The notes: generated from the letters alone by a model not told the origin. Numbered from the stretch's first letter, positions 1 through 6,633 are shown. The stretch is DNA of 20,286 bases from Flavobacteriales bacterium UBA1937 (GCA_002337005.1 DDFD01000062.1:1-20286), one strand, 5' to 3'. Numbers and translations: made by a program.

Positions 1-1
1 A

Positions 2-697
2 GAAGTGGTTTCTTATCCTTTAAATAAAAACTTTCAGATTGAGTTTTCCGATGAATTAAACCAAATTTTAAAAGATGAAAACTTGAAATTAGTTTTTGTT
101 TGTTCGCCTAATAATCCTTCAGGAAATTTAATTGCCAGAAATTCAATTTTAGAGATTTTGAATAAATTTAAAGGAATTGTGGTGGTAGATGAAGCGTATG
201 AAGATTTCAGCAAAGAAGATTCTTGGATTTCAGAAATTGATCATTTTCCTCAATTGGTGATAATGCAAACCTTCAGCAAAGCTTGGGGAATGGCTGGTTT
301 ACGTGTTGGGATGGCTTTTGCACAAAAAGAAATTCTAGATTTGATGAATAAAGTGAAACCGCCATACAACATCAGTATTCTCAACCAGAAAGAAGTTTTT
401 CATACGCTTCAAAATCAAGAAAAATTCAAAAAACAATTAGAAGAAATTTTAGAACAAAGAACTTTTCTAGAAAAAGAATTGCATAATTTCTCTTTTGTGA
501 AGAAAATTTATCCTTCGGATGCCAATTTTATATTGGTTGAAGTAGAAAATGCAGATCAATTGTACAATTATTTAGTTGATGAAAAAATCATCATCAGAAA
601 CCGAAATAAAGTGGTGGAAAATTGTGTGAGAATTACGATTGGTAACGCAGAAGAAAATCAAAAACTATTACAATCACTCAAAAATTATAAAAAGTAA
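2..697 (+). CDS. hisC: Histidinol-phosphate aminotransferase HisC (5' partial)
   Basis: This is the C-terminal two thirds of a PLP-dependent class I/II aminotransferase that converts imidazole-acetol phosphate to L-histidinol phosphate with glutamate as amino donor, in the cytoplasm. The reading frame is open to the window edge, so the true start lies upstream; the GTG at 5 is only an internal valine. Visible family motifs are CSPNNPSGN (substrate/PLP pocket), VVDEAYEDF with the PLP-pyridine-binding Asp, and QTFSKAWGMAGLRVG, in which the Schiff-base lysine is encoded at 278-280. Near the end, RNRNK and VRITIGN carry the phosphate-binding arginines. About 120 residues are missing compared with the usual ~350. 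The stop lies one base before the hisB ATG, which indicates translational coupling in the his operon. Identity is very secure. Confidence 0.96.
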   Translation, partial: EVVSYPLNKNFQIEFSDELNQILKDENLKLVFVCSPNNPSGNLIARNSILEILNKFKGIVVVDEAYEDFSKEDSWISEIDHFPQLVIMQTFSKAWGMAGLRVGMAFAQKEILDLMNKVKPPYNISILNQKEVFHTLQNQEKFKKQLEEILEQRTFLEKELHNFSFVKKIYPSDANFILVEVENADQLYNYLVDEKIIIRNRNKVVENCVRITIGNAEENQKLLQSLKNYKK

Positions 698-698
698 A

Positions 699-1796
699 AT
701 GAAGAAAAAAGTATTATTCATCGATAGAGACGGAACTTTAATTATAGAACCTCCGATTGATTTTCAGGTGGATTCTTTAGAAAAACTGGAATTTTATCCA
801 AGAGTTTTTCAGAATTTAGCTAAAATCGTGAAAGAACTAGATTACGAATTGGTGATGGTGACCAATCAAGATGGTTTGGGAACCGAGAGTTTTCCGTATG
901 AAGATTTCATCAAACCACAAGAAAAAATGATGAAAGCTTTCGAAAATGAAGGGATTTTCTTCTCTGAAGTTTGTGTAGATGATAGTTTCGAGCACGAAAA
1001 TTCTCCGAACAGAAAACCAAGAACGGGAATGCTTCAGAAATACATTTTTGGAAATTACGATTTAGAAAATTCTTTTGTGATTGGCGATAGAAAAACAGAT
1101 GTGGAATTGGCGAAAAATTTGGGTTCAAAATCTATTTTTATTTCCGATGAAAGTAATGATGAAGCTACTTTTACCACCAAAAGTTGGGACGAAATCTATC
1201 AATATCTTAAACAAATTCCAAGAAAAGCAAAAGTAAAAAGAACAACTAAAGAAACAGATATTACTGTTGAGTTGAATCTTGACGGAAGCGGAAAATCTAG
1301 TATTGATACAGGCTTGAAGTTCTTTGATCACATGTTAGAACAAATTTCAAAACACGGAAATTTTGATTTATTTGTAAAAGTAGATGGTGATTTAGAAGTA
1401 GATGAACATCACACGATTGAAGATACAGCAATTGTTTTGGGAGATTGTTTTTTACAAGCTTTAGGAAGCAAAAAAGGCATCGAAAGATATGCTTTTGTCT
1501 TACCAATGGATGATTGTTTGGCACAAGTTGCGATTGATTTCGGTGGAAGACCTTGGATTGTTTGGAATGCAGAATTTAAGCGTGAAAAAATTGGAGAATT
1601 GCCTACGGAAATGTTTTATCATTTCTTCAAATCATTTTCAGACAGTGCAAAATGTAACTTGAATATTTCTGTGGAAGGAGAGAATGAACACCACAAAATC
1701 GAAAGCATTTTCAAAGCTTTTGCGAAAGTTTTAAGAAATGCAGTGGCACAAACCGACCAAAACTTTAACCTTCCAAGTACAAAAGGAACTTTGTAA
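699..1796 (+). CDS. hisB: Bifunctional histidinol-phosphatase / imidazoleglycerol-phosphate dehydratase HisB
   Basis: A 365-residue fusion of two histidine-biosynthesis enzymes with the same architecture as the E. coli protein (355 aa). The N-terminal HAD phosphatase (about 1-165) has the catalytic DRDGT motif (Asp9, Asp11) and the VIGDRKTD motif near 127-134. The C-terminal dehydratase (about 175-365) has the two metal-binding HH motifs, HHTIED (His237/His238) and EHHKIES (His331/His332), and ends SSTKGTL-like (PSTKGTL). The ATG at 699 is chosen because DRDGT then sits at the usual distance from the start; the upstream in-frame ATG at 639 lies inside hisC. The zinc-binding Cys-x-His-x5-Cys-x-Cys loop of the E. 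coli phosphatase domain is reduced to a single Cys here (Cys92, followed by an acidic/Asn-rich loop). Repeat sequence begins directly after the stop. Confidence 0.96.
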   Translation: MKKKVLFIDRDGTLIIEPPIDFQVDSLEKLEFYPRVFQNLAKIVKELDYELVMVTNQDGLGTESFPYEDFIKPQEKMMKAFENEGIFFSEVCVDDSFEHENSPNRKPRTGMLQKYIFGNYDLENSFVIGDRKTDVELAKNLGSKSIFISDESNDEATFTTKSWDEIYQYLKQIPRKAKVKRTTKETDITVELNLDGSGKSSIDTGLKFFDHMLEQISKHGNFDLFVKVDGDLEVDEHHTIEDTAIVLGDCFLQALGSKKGIERYAFVLPMDDCLAQVAIDFGGRPWIVWNAEFKREKIGELPTEMFYHFFKSFSDSAKCNLNISVEGENEHHKIESIFKAFAKVLRNAVAQTDQNFNLPSTKGTL

Positions 1797-1914
1797 ATGT
1801 AAAGTACAAAGTTTAAAGTACAAAATACAAAGTTTGAAATAGATTTGTAATTTTTAAAATATTGATTTTTCTTGTACTTCTAACCTTGTACTTCTAACTT
1901 TCAACTTAAAGAAA
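1797..1914. repeat. Inverted short-repeat arms between hisB and hisH
   Basis: The 118-base gap is mostly repeat. The left arm at 1802-1823 (units of AAGTACAAAG) is inversely complementary to the right arm at 1872-1893 (units of TTGTACTTCTAAC) at 19 of 22 positions, with a 48-base loop. The right arm is itself a perfect 14-bp tandem duplication (1871-1884 and 1885-1898). Nineteen bases of it (1872-1890) recur exactly at 2958-2976 upstream of hisA. In RNA the arms could form a long imperfect stem between hisB and hisH. The loop contains a TAGATTTG string (1840-1847) matching the Bacteroidetes -7 consensus, but I see no -33 TTG at the right distance, so I do not call a promoter. Confidence 0.8.
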
Positions 1915-2499
1915 ATGATAGCAATTATAGACTACGATGCAGGAAATGTAAAATCCGTTCAAAATGCCTTGAAAAAATTAGGTTTTGAAGCGGTGATTAC
2001 ATCTGACATTGAAACGATAAAAAGCGCTGATAAAGTTATTTTTCCAGGAGTAGGAGAAGCTTCTTCGGCGATGAAAAAACTTCAGGAAAGAGGTTTAGAT
2101 GCAGTAATTCCGAATTTGAAACAACCTGTTTTGGGAATTTGTCTCGGAATGCAATTGATGTGCAATGCTTCAGAAGAAGGCAATACAGAAGCTCTTGGAA
2201 TTTTTGATTGTGAAGTGAAATTGTTCCCAAATTTCGACATTGTTCCACACATGGGCTGGAATAATGTTTCAGAAATTAAAGGAAAATTGTTAGAAAACAT
2301 CTCAGAAACTGATAATTTTTACTTTGTACACAGTTATTATGCGGAAGTTGGCGAAAGTACAACTTCGGTTTGTAATTATATTACTCCATTCAGTGCTACT
2401 TTGGAAAAAGATAATTTTTTCGCAGCTCAATTTCACCCCGAAAAATCGGGTGATATTGGTTTTAAACTATTAGAAAACTTTCTGGAAGTACAAAGTTAA
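1915..2499 (+). CDS. hisH: Imidazole glycerol phosphate synthase, glutaminase subunit HisH
   Basis: A 194-residue class I glutamine amidotransferase. It hydrolyses glutamine and passes ammonia to HisF, its cytoplasmic partner, to make imidazole glycerol phosphate and AICAR. The catalytic triad is visible: Cys76 in GICLGMQLM, and His174 and Glu176 in AQFHPEKSG. Other family marks are the N-terminal IIDYDAGN, FPGVGEA, PHMGWN and FVHSYY. Length matches the family (about 196-200). The last residues (VQS) and the stop codon are encoded by a short repeat (AAGTACAAAGTTAAAAGTAC, 2486-2505), so the extreme C-terminus seems to have been set by repeat sequence. HisH and HisF are separated by hisA and two four-helix-bundle genes. 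Confidence 0.97.
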   Translation: MIAIIDYDAGNVKSVQNALKKLGFEAVITSDIETIKSADKVIFPGVGEASSAMKKLQERGLDAVIPNLKQPVLGICLGMQLMCNASEEGNTEALGIFDCEVKLFPNFDIVPHMGWNNVSEIKGKLLENISETDNFYFVHSYYAEVGESTTSVCNYITPFSATLEKDNFFAAQFHPEKSGDIGFKLLENFLEVQS

Positions 2500-2527
2500 A
2501 AGTACGAGGTCAAAAGTGAAAAGTATG
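2486..2527. repeat. GTAC-type repeat arm overlapping the hisH stop
   Basis: Degenerate units of AAGTACAAAGTTAA start inside the hisH coding end and continue past its stop. The stretch 2486-2505 is inversely complementary to 2960-2979 in front of hisA at 17 of 20 positions, so the pair brackets the four-helix-bundle gene between them. It is the same repeat family as the arms in the hisB-hisH gap. Confidence 0.7.
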
Positions 2528-2561
2528 GTATATATCTGAAATTTTATAAAAAATAATAACA

Positions 2562-2927
2562 ATGAATGATTTAAAAAAGCGAATGAAAACATTTGCTATC
2601 GATTGTTGGAAATTTTGTTCAAAAGTGCCTAATACAAGAGAATATAATGCATTTGTAAATCAATTAATCAGATCTTCAAGTTCTGTTGGTGCTAATTATA
2701 GGGCTTGTCAAAGAGCTAAATCAACCAACGATTTTATCAACAAATTGAAAATTGTAGAAGAGGAAGTTGATGAAAGTATTTATTGGTTGGAAATATTTAG
2801 AGAAGTCTTACCAAATTCTATTAATGAAATTTCTATTTTAGAAAAAGAAGGAAAGGAATTATTAGCTATAACTGTAGCCTCAATAATAACAGCAAGAAAA
2901 AATAAACACGAAAATGAGAGTAAATAA
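2562..2927 (+). CDS. Four-helix bundle protein (S23 / 23S rRNA intervening-sequence protein family)
   Basis: A 121-residue all-alpha protein of the four-helix-bundle family first noticed inside 23S rRNA intervening sequences, related to the Avd proteins of diversity-generating retroelements. Diagnostic segments are RSSSSVGANYRACQRAK (about 37-53) followed by NDFINKLKIVEEEVDES, ending with the last helix before ITARKNK. There are no catalytic motifs, and members are usually thought to oligomerise and bind nucleic acid; the cellular role is not known. It sits on the coding strand between hisH and hisA, 62 bases after hisH and 66 before hisA, between inverted GTAC-type repeat arms. It has a paralogue at 3762-4115 in the next gap. 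No reverse transcriptase or template repeat is present, so a retroelement accessory role is unsupported here. It has no evident part in histidine synthesis. Confidence 0.88.
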   Translation: MNDLKKRMKTFAIDCWKFCSKVPNTREYNAFVNQLIRSSSSVGANYRACQRAKSTNDFINKLKIVEEEVDESIYWLEIFREVLPNSINEISILEKEGKELLAITVASIITARKNKHENESK

Positions 2928-2949
2928 AAATTTAAATATTTTTTACTTT

Positions 2950-2993
2950 TTAGTATTTTGTACTTCTAACCTTGTAATTTGTACTTTAAACTT
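2950..2993. repeat. GTAC-type repeat arm upstream of hisA
   Basis: Degenerate units of TTGTACTTCTAAC and TTGTACTTTAAAC run up to the hisA ATG. Bases 2958-2976 are identical to 1872-1890 upstream of hisH. Bases 2960-2979 are inversely complementary to 2486-2505 at 17 of 20 positions. Confidence 0.75.
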
Positions 2994-3716
2994 ATGAAAA
3001 TTATCCCTGCAATAGACATCATCGACGGAAAGTGTGTACGACTTTCTAAAGGTGATTATGATACAAAAAAAATATACAACGAAAATCCTGTTGAAGTAGC
3101 CAAAGAATTTGAAGAGTACGGAATTCAATATTTGCATTTGGTGGACTTGGACGGTGCAAAAGCCAAGAAAATCATCAACCAAAAAGTAATTGAAGACATC
3201 GCTAAAAATACGAATCTTATCATTGATTTCGGAGGCGGAATTCGTTCTGAAGAAGATTTGCAAAAAGCTTTTGATAGCGGTGCAAAAAAGGTAACTTTAG
3301 GAAGCATTGCTGTGGTAAATCCAGAATTGTGTTTGGCATGGTTAGAGCAATTTGGTGCAGAAAAATTGATTTTAGGAGCAGATTGTTTGGATAGAAAGAT
3401 TAAAACTTCGGGTTGGTTAGAAAATTCTGAAACAGATGTGGTAAATTTCATCAAAGAATATCAGAAAAAAGGCTTCAGAGAAGTGGTTTGTACCGATATT
3501 TCAAAAGACGGAATGTTACAAGGTCCATCCACAGCATTGTATCAAGAAATTATAGAAAATTCAACCATTGAACTCATTGCAAGTGGTGGAATTTCGAACA
3601 TAGAAGATGTACAAAAAATGAAAGAAATTGGTTGCGCTGGAACCATCATTGGTAAAGCGATTTATGAAGGACGAATTTCTCTTAAAGATTTACGATTGAC
3701 GATTTCAGATTTTTGA
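2994..3716 (+). CDS. hisA: ProFAR isomerase HisA
   Basis: The 240-residue (beta-alpha)8-barrel isomerase of histidine synthesis that performs the Amadori rearrangement of ProFAR to PRFAR. The N-terminal motif IIPAIDIIDGKCVRL carries the general base Asp8. GAD (Asp130) and CTDISKDGMLQGP supply the second half-barrel catalytic and phosphate-binding residues. IIDFGGGIRS and IASGGIS are the paired phosphate-binding loops. The ATG at 2994 gives the normal N-terminus; the in-frame TTG at 2979 lies inside the repeat upstream and is rejected. The last residues (about LRLTISDF) are encoded by repeat-like DNA (GATTTACGATTGACGATTT, from 3687), so the tail beyond the barrel was probably created by the repeat. 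Confidence 0.97.
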   Translation: MKIIPAIDIIDGKCVRLSKGDYDTKKIYNENPVEVAKEFEEYGIQYLHLVDLDGAKAKKIINQKVIEDIAKNTNLIIDFGGGIRSEEDLQKAFDSGAKKVTLGSIAVVNPELCLAWLEQFGAEKLILGADCLDRKIKTSGWLENSETDVVNFIKEYQKKGFREVVCTDISKDGMLQGPSTALYQEIIENSTIELIASGGISNIEDVQKMKEIGCAGTIIGKAIYEGRISLKDLRLTISDF

Positions 3717-3719
3717 TTT
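3687..3719. repeat. GATTTACGA-type repeat arm overlapping the hisA stop
   Basis: Units of GATTTACGATT encode the hisA C-terminus and its stop. Bases 3688-3719 are inversely complementary to 4117-4148 at 26 of 32 positions, and the two arms enclose the second four-helix-bundle gene. This repeat differs in sequence from the GTAC type used earlier in the operon but is laid out in the same way. Confidence 0.75.
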
Positions 3720-3761
3720 GTGAAGATGAACAACTAAATTTAATTTTAAAAACTAATCATT

Positions 3762-4115
3762 ATGAATTCATTAGAAATGAGAAATCGCACCAAAAAGTTT
3801 TCTTTGGATATTTTAGAATTGTTAGAGATTCTACCTAATTCTAAAACTTTTAAATTAATTGAAAATCAGTTAGGAAGAGTAGCGTTGTCTGTTGGTGCAA
3901 ATTATAGAGTAGTTTCTAGAGCAAAATCGAGCAATGATTTTATCAATAAACTCAAAATTGTAGAAGAAGAGTGTGATGAATGTACTTTTTTTCTTGAAAT
4001 TTTGCTTGAGAAGACAATAAATCATAAAGATTTAATACAAAAATTATTAAATGAAGCCAACGAAATTTTAGCCATTATTGTTGCATCAATCAAGTCCGCT
4101 AGAAATAATAAATAA
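3762..4115 (+). CDS. Four-helix bundle protein, second copy (S23 / 23S rRNA intervening-sequence protein family)
   Basis: A 117-residue relative of the protein at 2562-2927. Both share SVGANYR, RAKS, NDFINKLKIVEEE and a C-terminal AIIVASIKSARNNK-like helix, but elsewhere they differ clearly in both protein and DNA. They are therefore old paralogues or independent arrivals rather than a recent tandem duplication. It is predicted to be wholly alpha-helical, with no signal peptide or catalytic motif. It lies 45 bases after hisA and 40 before hisF and is bracketed by a 32-bp imperfect inverted repeat of the GATTTACGA type, whose right arm begins one base after the stop. The ATG at 3762 is used; an ATG five codons in (3777) is an alternative. 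Its function is unknown. Confidence 0.87.
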   Translation: MNSLEMRNRTKKFSLDILELLEILPNSKTFKLIENQLGRVALSVGANYRVVSRAKSSNDFINKLKIVEEECDECTFFLEILLEKTINHKDLIQKLLNEANEILAIIVASIKSARNNK

Positions 4116-4116
4116 T

Positions 4117-4148
4117 AAATCGTAAATCAAAAATTGTAAATCGTAAAT
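4117..4148. repeat. TCGTAAATC-type repeat arm upstream of hisF
   Basis: Units of AATCGTAAATC, the inverse of the GATTTACGA arm at 3688-3719 (26 of 32 positions complementary). They lie between the stop of the second four-helix-bundle gene and the hisF start. They are also inverse to the units after hisF (about 4905-4937). Confidence 0.75.
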
Positions 4149-4155
4149 AGAAAAG

Positions 4156-4911
4156 ATGTTAAAGAAAAGAATCATTCCTTGTTTGGATATAAAAGACGGA
4201 AGAACCGTAAAAGGAGTTAATTTTGTGGGATTAATTGATGCAGGAAATCCTGTGGAATTGGCAAAAAGATATGTGGATGAAGGCGCAGATGAATTGGTTT
4301 TTCTAGATATTACGGCAACACACGAAAACCGTAAAACTTTGGTGCAATTGGTGGAGAAAATAGCTGAAGAAATCAATATTCCTTTTACTGTTGGTGGAGG
4401 AATTTCTGAAATTTCTGATGTAGATCATCTTTTGAAAGCGGGTGCTGATAAAATAAGCATCAATTCTTCGGCGGTTAAAAATCCTGATTTAATCAAAACT
4501 TTTGCCGATAAATTCGGAAGCCAATGCGTAGTTGTAGCGATAGATTCTAAACAATTTGGAGAAGAAGATTACGTTTTTGTAAACGGTGGAAGAATAAAAA
4601 CCGACTATAAAACTCACGATTGGGCAAAACAAGTAGAAGAGTTAGGTGCTGGTGAAATTTTGCTCACGTCAATGGACTTTGATGGTACCAAACAAGGTTT
4701 CGATGTGAGATTGCTCAATGAAATTTCACAAATTGTGAATATTCCGATAATTGCTTCTGGAGGTGCTGGAAAAATTGAAGATTTTACAGAAGTTTTTACA
4801 GAAACCAAAGCTACAGGAGCTTTAGCAGCAAGTATTTTCCACTTTGGAGAAATTAATATCAACTACTTAAAACAAGTTTTAAAAGAACAAAATATTGCTA
4901 TTCGATTTTAG
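4156..4911 (+). CDS. hisF: Imidazole glycerol phosphate synthase, cyclase subunit HisF
   Basis: A 251-residue (beta-alpha)8 barrel that uses ammonia from HisH to convert PRFAR to imidazole glycerol phosphate and AICAR. Both catalytic aspartates sit at their standard positions: Asp11 in IIPCLDIKDGRTVKG and Asp130 in VVVAIDSK. Other family motifs include GVNFVGLIDAGNPVELA, FTVGGGI, ADKISINSSA, SMDFDGTKQGFD and IIASGGAG. The length is exactly that expected. The ATG at 4156 follows a repeat arm by seven bases. The TAG stop lies inside the first unit of a GATTTACGA-type repeat. Confidence 0.97.
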   Translation: MLKKRIIPCLDIKDGRTVKGVNFVGLIDAGNPVELAKRYVDEGADELVFLDITATHENRKTLVQLVEKIAEEINIPFTVGGGISEISDVDHLLKAGADKISINSSAVKNPDLIKTFADKFGSQCVVVAIDSKQFGEEDYVFVNGGRIKTDYKTHDWAKQVEELGAGEILLTSMDFDGTKQGFDVRLLNEISQIVNIPIIASGGAGKIEDFTEVFTETKATGALAASIFHFGEININYLKQVLKEQNIAIRF

Positions 4912-5022
4912 ATTTACGACGTTAGATTTACGATTTTTTTAACCATATCAAACCATATCAAACAAGATCAAACCATATCAAATCATTCAAATCATTCAAA
5001 TCATTCAAATCAAATCAAACAA
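4905..5022. repeat. Repeat-filled hisF-hisIE gap: GATTTACGA units, AACCATATCA decamers, ATCATTCAA nonamers
   Basis: Three arrays fill the gap. First, two units of TTAGATTTACGA overlap the hisF stop (about 4907-4934). Second come four decamers AACCATATCA at 4941, 4951, 4961 (two mismatches) and 4971. Third come three perfect nonamers ATCATTCAA at 4982-5008, then ATCAAATCAAACAA running into the hisIE ATG. From 4941 to the ATG there is a single G on the + strand, so the leader RNA should be unstructured. The decamer, rotated to CCATATCAAA, differs by one base from CCATTTCAAA upstream of thrS. Confidence 0.85.
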
Positions 5023-5613
5023 ATGAACTCAATAATCAATTTTGAAAAAGGAAACGGATTAGTTCCTGTAATTATACAAGATGAAACTACATTACAAGTG
5101 TTAATGCTCGGTTTTATGAATCAAGAAGCTCTACAATTAACAGAAGAAACAGGGAAAGTTCACTTTTTTAGCAGAACCAAAGATAGAATTTGGTTAAAAG
5201 GAGAATCTTCTGAAAATTATTTATATGTAAAAAGCATTGAAAAAGACTGTGATGATGATACTTTACTGATTAAAGTAAAACCAACGAATGTGGTTTGTCA
5301 TACCGGAAATTTCAGTTGTTTCGGAGATAAAGAAACCAAAGGTTTTCTGTATGAATTAGAAGCGATTATCAACCAAAGAATTGACGAAAAAGTAGAAAGT
5401 TCTTACACTTCAAAACTCTATCAAAGAGGCATCAATAAAGTAGCTCAAAAAGTAGGAGAGGAAGCGGTAGAATTGGTAATTGAAGCGAAAGATAATAATG
5501 ATGACTTGTTCAAAAATGAAGCAGCAGATTTATTGTATCACTTTTTAATTTTACTCAAAGCCAAAAATTTCAAACTACAAGACATTGAAGAAGTTTTGAG
5601 AGGAAGGCATTAA
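5023..5613 (+). CDS. hisI: Bifunctional phosphoribosyl-AMP cyclohydrolase / phosphoribosyl-ATP pyrophosphatase HisIE
   Basis: A 196-residue fusion catalysing the second and third steps of histidine synthesis. The HisI domain (about 10-105) shows DCDDDT with the metal-binding aspartates (Asp75, Asp77, Asp79) and CHTGNFSCF with the zinc cysteines (Cys92, Cys99). The HisE domain (about 108-196) shows SYTSKLYQRGINKVAQKVGEEAVEL-type helices, with the metal-binding glutamates of GEEAVEL (Glu146, Glu147, Glu150) and EAADLLYH. It is the last his gene in the run; the gene after it encodes an unrelated secreted protein. The leader is an unusual G-free repeat array that may affect translation efficiency. 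Confidence 0.96.
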   Translation: MNSIINFEKGNGLVPVIIQDETTLQVLMLGFMNQEALQLTEETGKVHFFSRTKDRIWLKGESSENYLYVKSIEKDCDDDTLLIKVKPTNVVCHTGNFSCFGDKETKGFLYELEAIINQRIDEKVESSYTSKLYQRGINKVAQKVGEEAVELVIEAKDNNDDLFKNEAADLLYHFLILLKAKNFKLQDIEEVLRGRH

Positions 5614-5674
5614 TTTTTTTGATCATTTTTTGTTATAATTAATTCTCAAGTTGTATTTTTACGAAAAATAACCA

Positions 5675-6115
5675 ATGAAAAAAATCATCCTTTCTGTCCA
5701 TCTTTTTTTTGGGATTATTTGTTTTTCACAAACCGCTGAAAGTATAAATAATACTCGTGTTTCTCAACAGACATATAATAGTCAGGTTTCAAATTATCAA
5801 AGAGAACGAGCTTTAGATCAAATGGAAGCGAGTGCAAAAGCAAGCAAATCTAGCGAAATGAAAGATTTGGATGAAAAATTTGAACTTAATTTCGTGCAAA
5901 AAGAGAAACTTGATTCTAAAAATTTATTGTTAAATAAAAAGAAATTAGATCTTCAATCTAAATATGCTTCTGCAAACTCTGAAGATGAAAAGCAAAAAAT
6001 TAGCAAAAAATTAAAAGAAATTGATGTAGAGTTAGAAAGAAATATGAACAAGTTGGAAGCTAATGAAGATGAGCTTAAAATGTTACAAGATAAATATAAT
6101 CATGTTAAAAAATAA
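5675..6115 (+). CDS. Small secreted coiled-coil protein, function unknown
   Basis: A 146-residue protein that I do not recognise. It starts with a clear signal peptide (MKK, hydrophobic run to about residue 17, likely cleavage after CFSQ or just before it). The mature part is highly charged, rich in Lys, Glu and Asp, and predicted to be almost entirely helical, with heptad-like spacing of Leu in two segments (about 65-95 and 105-145). It most likely forms an extended coiled coil in the periplasm. It follows hisIE by 61 bases; a string TATTTTTA near 5656 resembles a -7 box with TTG 21 bases upstream, so it may have its own promoter. A strong hairpin starts directly after its stop. Confidence 0.75.
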   Translation: MKKIILSVHLFFGIICFSQTAESINNTRVSQQTYNSQVSNYQRERALDQMEASAKASKSSEMKDLDEKFELNFVQKEKLDSKNLLLNKKKLDLQSKYASANSEDEKQKISKKLKEIDVELERNMNKLEANEDELKMLQDKYNHVKK

Positions 6116-6117
6116 AA

Positions 6118-6146
6118 AAATCCCGAGAATTTCTCGGGATTTTCTA
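6118..6146. terminator. Bidirectional terminator between the 5675-6115 gene and rplT
   Basis: A perfect 11-bp stem, AAATCCCGAGA (6118-6128) with TCTCGGGATTT (6132-6142), with a three-base loop. It is flanked by an A-run on the left and a T-run on the right, so it can act as an intrinsic terminator for both converging genes. Confidence 0.88.
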
Positions 6147-6170
6147 TATTGATAACAAAAATGTTTTACA

Positions 6171-6515
6171 TTATTTTACTTGATCTACAACAGCTTTGAA
6201 AGCTTCAGGATGGTTCATTGCTAAGTCTGCAAGAACTTTTCTGTTAAGCTCGATGTTGTTTTTCTTAAGAGCTCCCATAAATTGAGAGTAAGACATTCCG
6301 TATTCTCTAGCACCAGCGTTAATTCTGGTAATCCAAAGGCTTCTGAAGCTTCTTTTTTTCTCTTTTCTACCACGGTAAGCATATTGCATTGCTTTTTCTA
6401 CCGCGTTTTTAGCTACAGTCCAAACATTTTTTCTTCTACCGAAAAAACCTTTAGCTTGTTTTAAAACTTTTTTTCTGCGCGCTCTAGACGCTACAGCGTT
6501 TACTGATCTTGGCAT
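6171..6515 (-). CDS. rplT: 50S ribosomal protein bL20
   Basis: A 114-residue ribosomal protein needed for early assembly of the large subunit, where it binds 23S rRNA. The sequence is diagnostic: MPRSVNAVASRARRKKVLKQ at the start, GFFGRRKNVWTVAKNAVEKA, YRGRKEKKRSFRSLWITRINA and a C-terminal SYSQFMGALKKNNIELNRKVLADLA-like globular part that in other bacteria also mediates autorepression on its own mRNA. It is downstream of rpmI on the same strand with a rather long 118-base gap. That gap has a short AT-only hairpin (6609-6615 with 6624-6630) just after rpmI and no recognisable L20 leader. Transcription ends at the shared hairpin 6118-6142. Confidence 0.98.
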   Translation of the reverse strand: MPRSVNAVASRARRKKVLKQAKGFFGRRKNVWTVAKNAVEKAMQYAYRGRKEKKRSFRSLWITRINAGAREYGMSYSQFMGALKKNNIELNRKVLADLAMNHPEAFKAVVDQVK

Positions 6516-6633
6516 AATTTAATTGTTTTTTTTGAAAAGGGCGAAATTTTATTTAAAATTCTCTTTTTGGCACCGTTTCAGGGTTAAAATTTTTGAATTT
6601 TTTAATTCTTATAAACCGATTGATTTATAAAAA

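Noticed and set aside
639..698. Upstream in-frame ATG as hisB start
   Set aside because: It lies inside hisC and would add 20 residues before the DRDGT motif; the ATG at 699 is directly after the hisC stop.
910..1524. Antisense open frames opposite hisB
   Set aside because: They are shadows of a well-conserved gene, with no protein motif and implausible composition.
1840..1847. TAGATTTG as an internal hisH promoter
   Set aside because: The -7 match is perfect but there is no TTG 17-23 bases upstream, and the sequence is AT-rich enough for chance matches.
2562..4115. Four-helix-bundle genes as part of a diversity-generating retroelement
   Set aside because: No reverse transcriptase, template or variable repeat is present in the window.
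1797..5022. Short repeats in the his operon as a CRISPR array
   Set aside because: Units are 7-14 bases, contiguous and degenerate, with no unique spacers and no cas genes.
6609..6630. Hairpin TTATAAA/TTTATAA after rpmI as a terminator
   Set aside because: Seven A/T-only pairs and no T-run in the right place; too weak, and it would cut off rplT.
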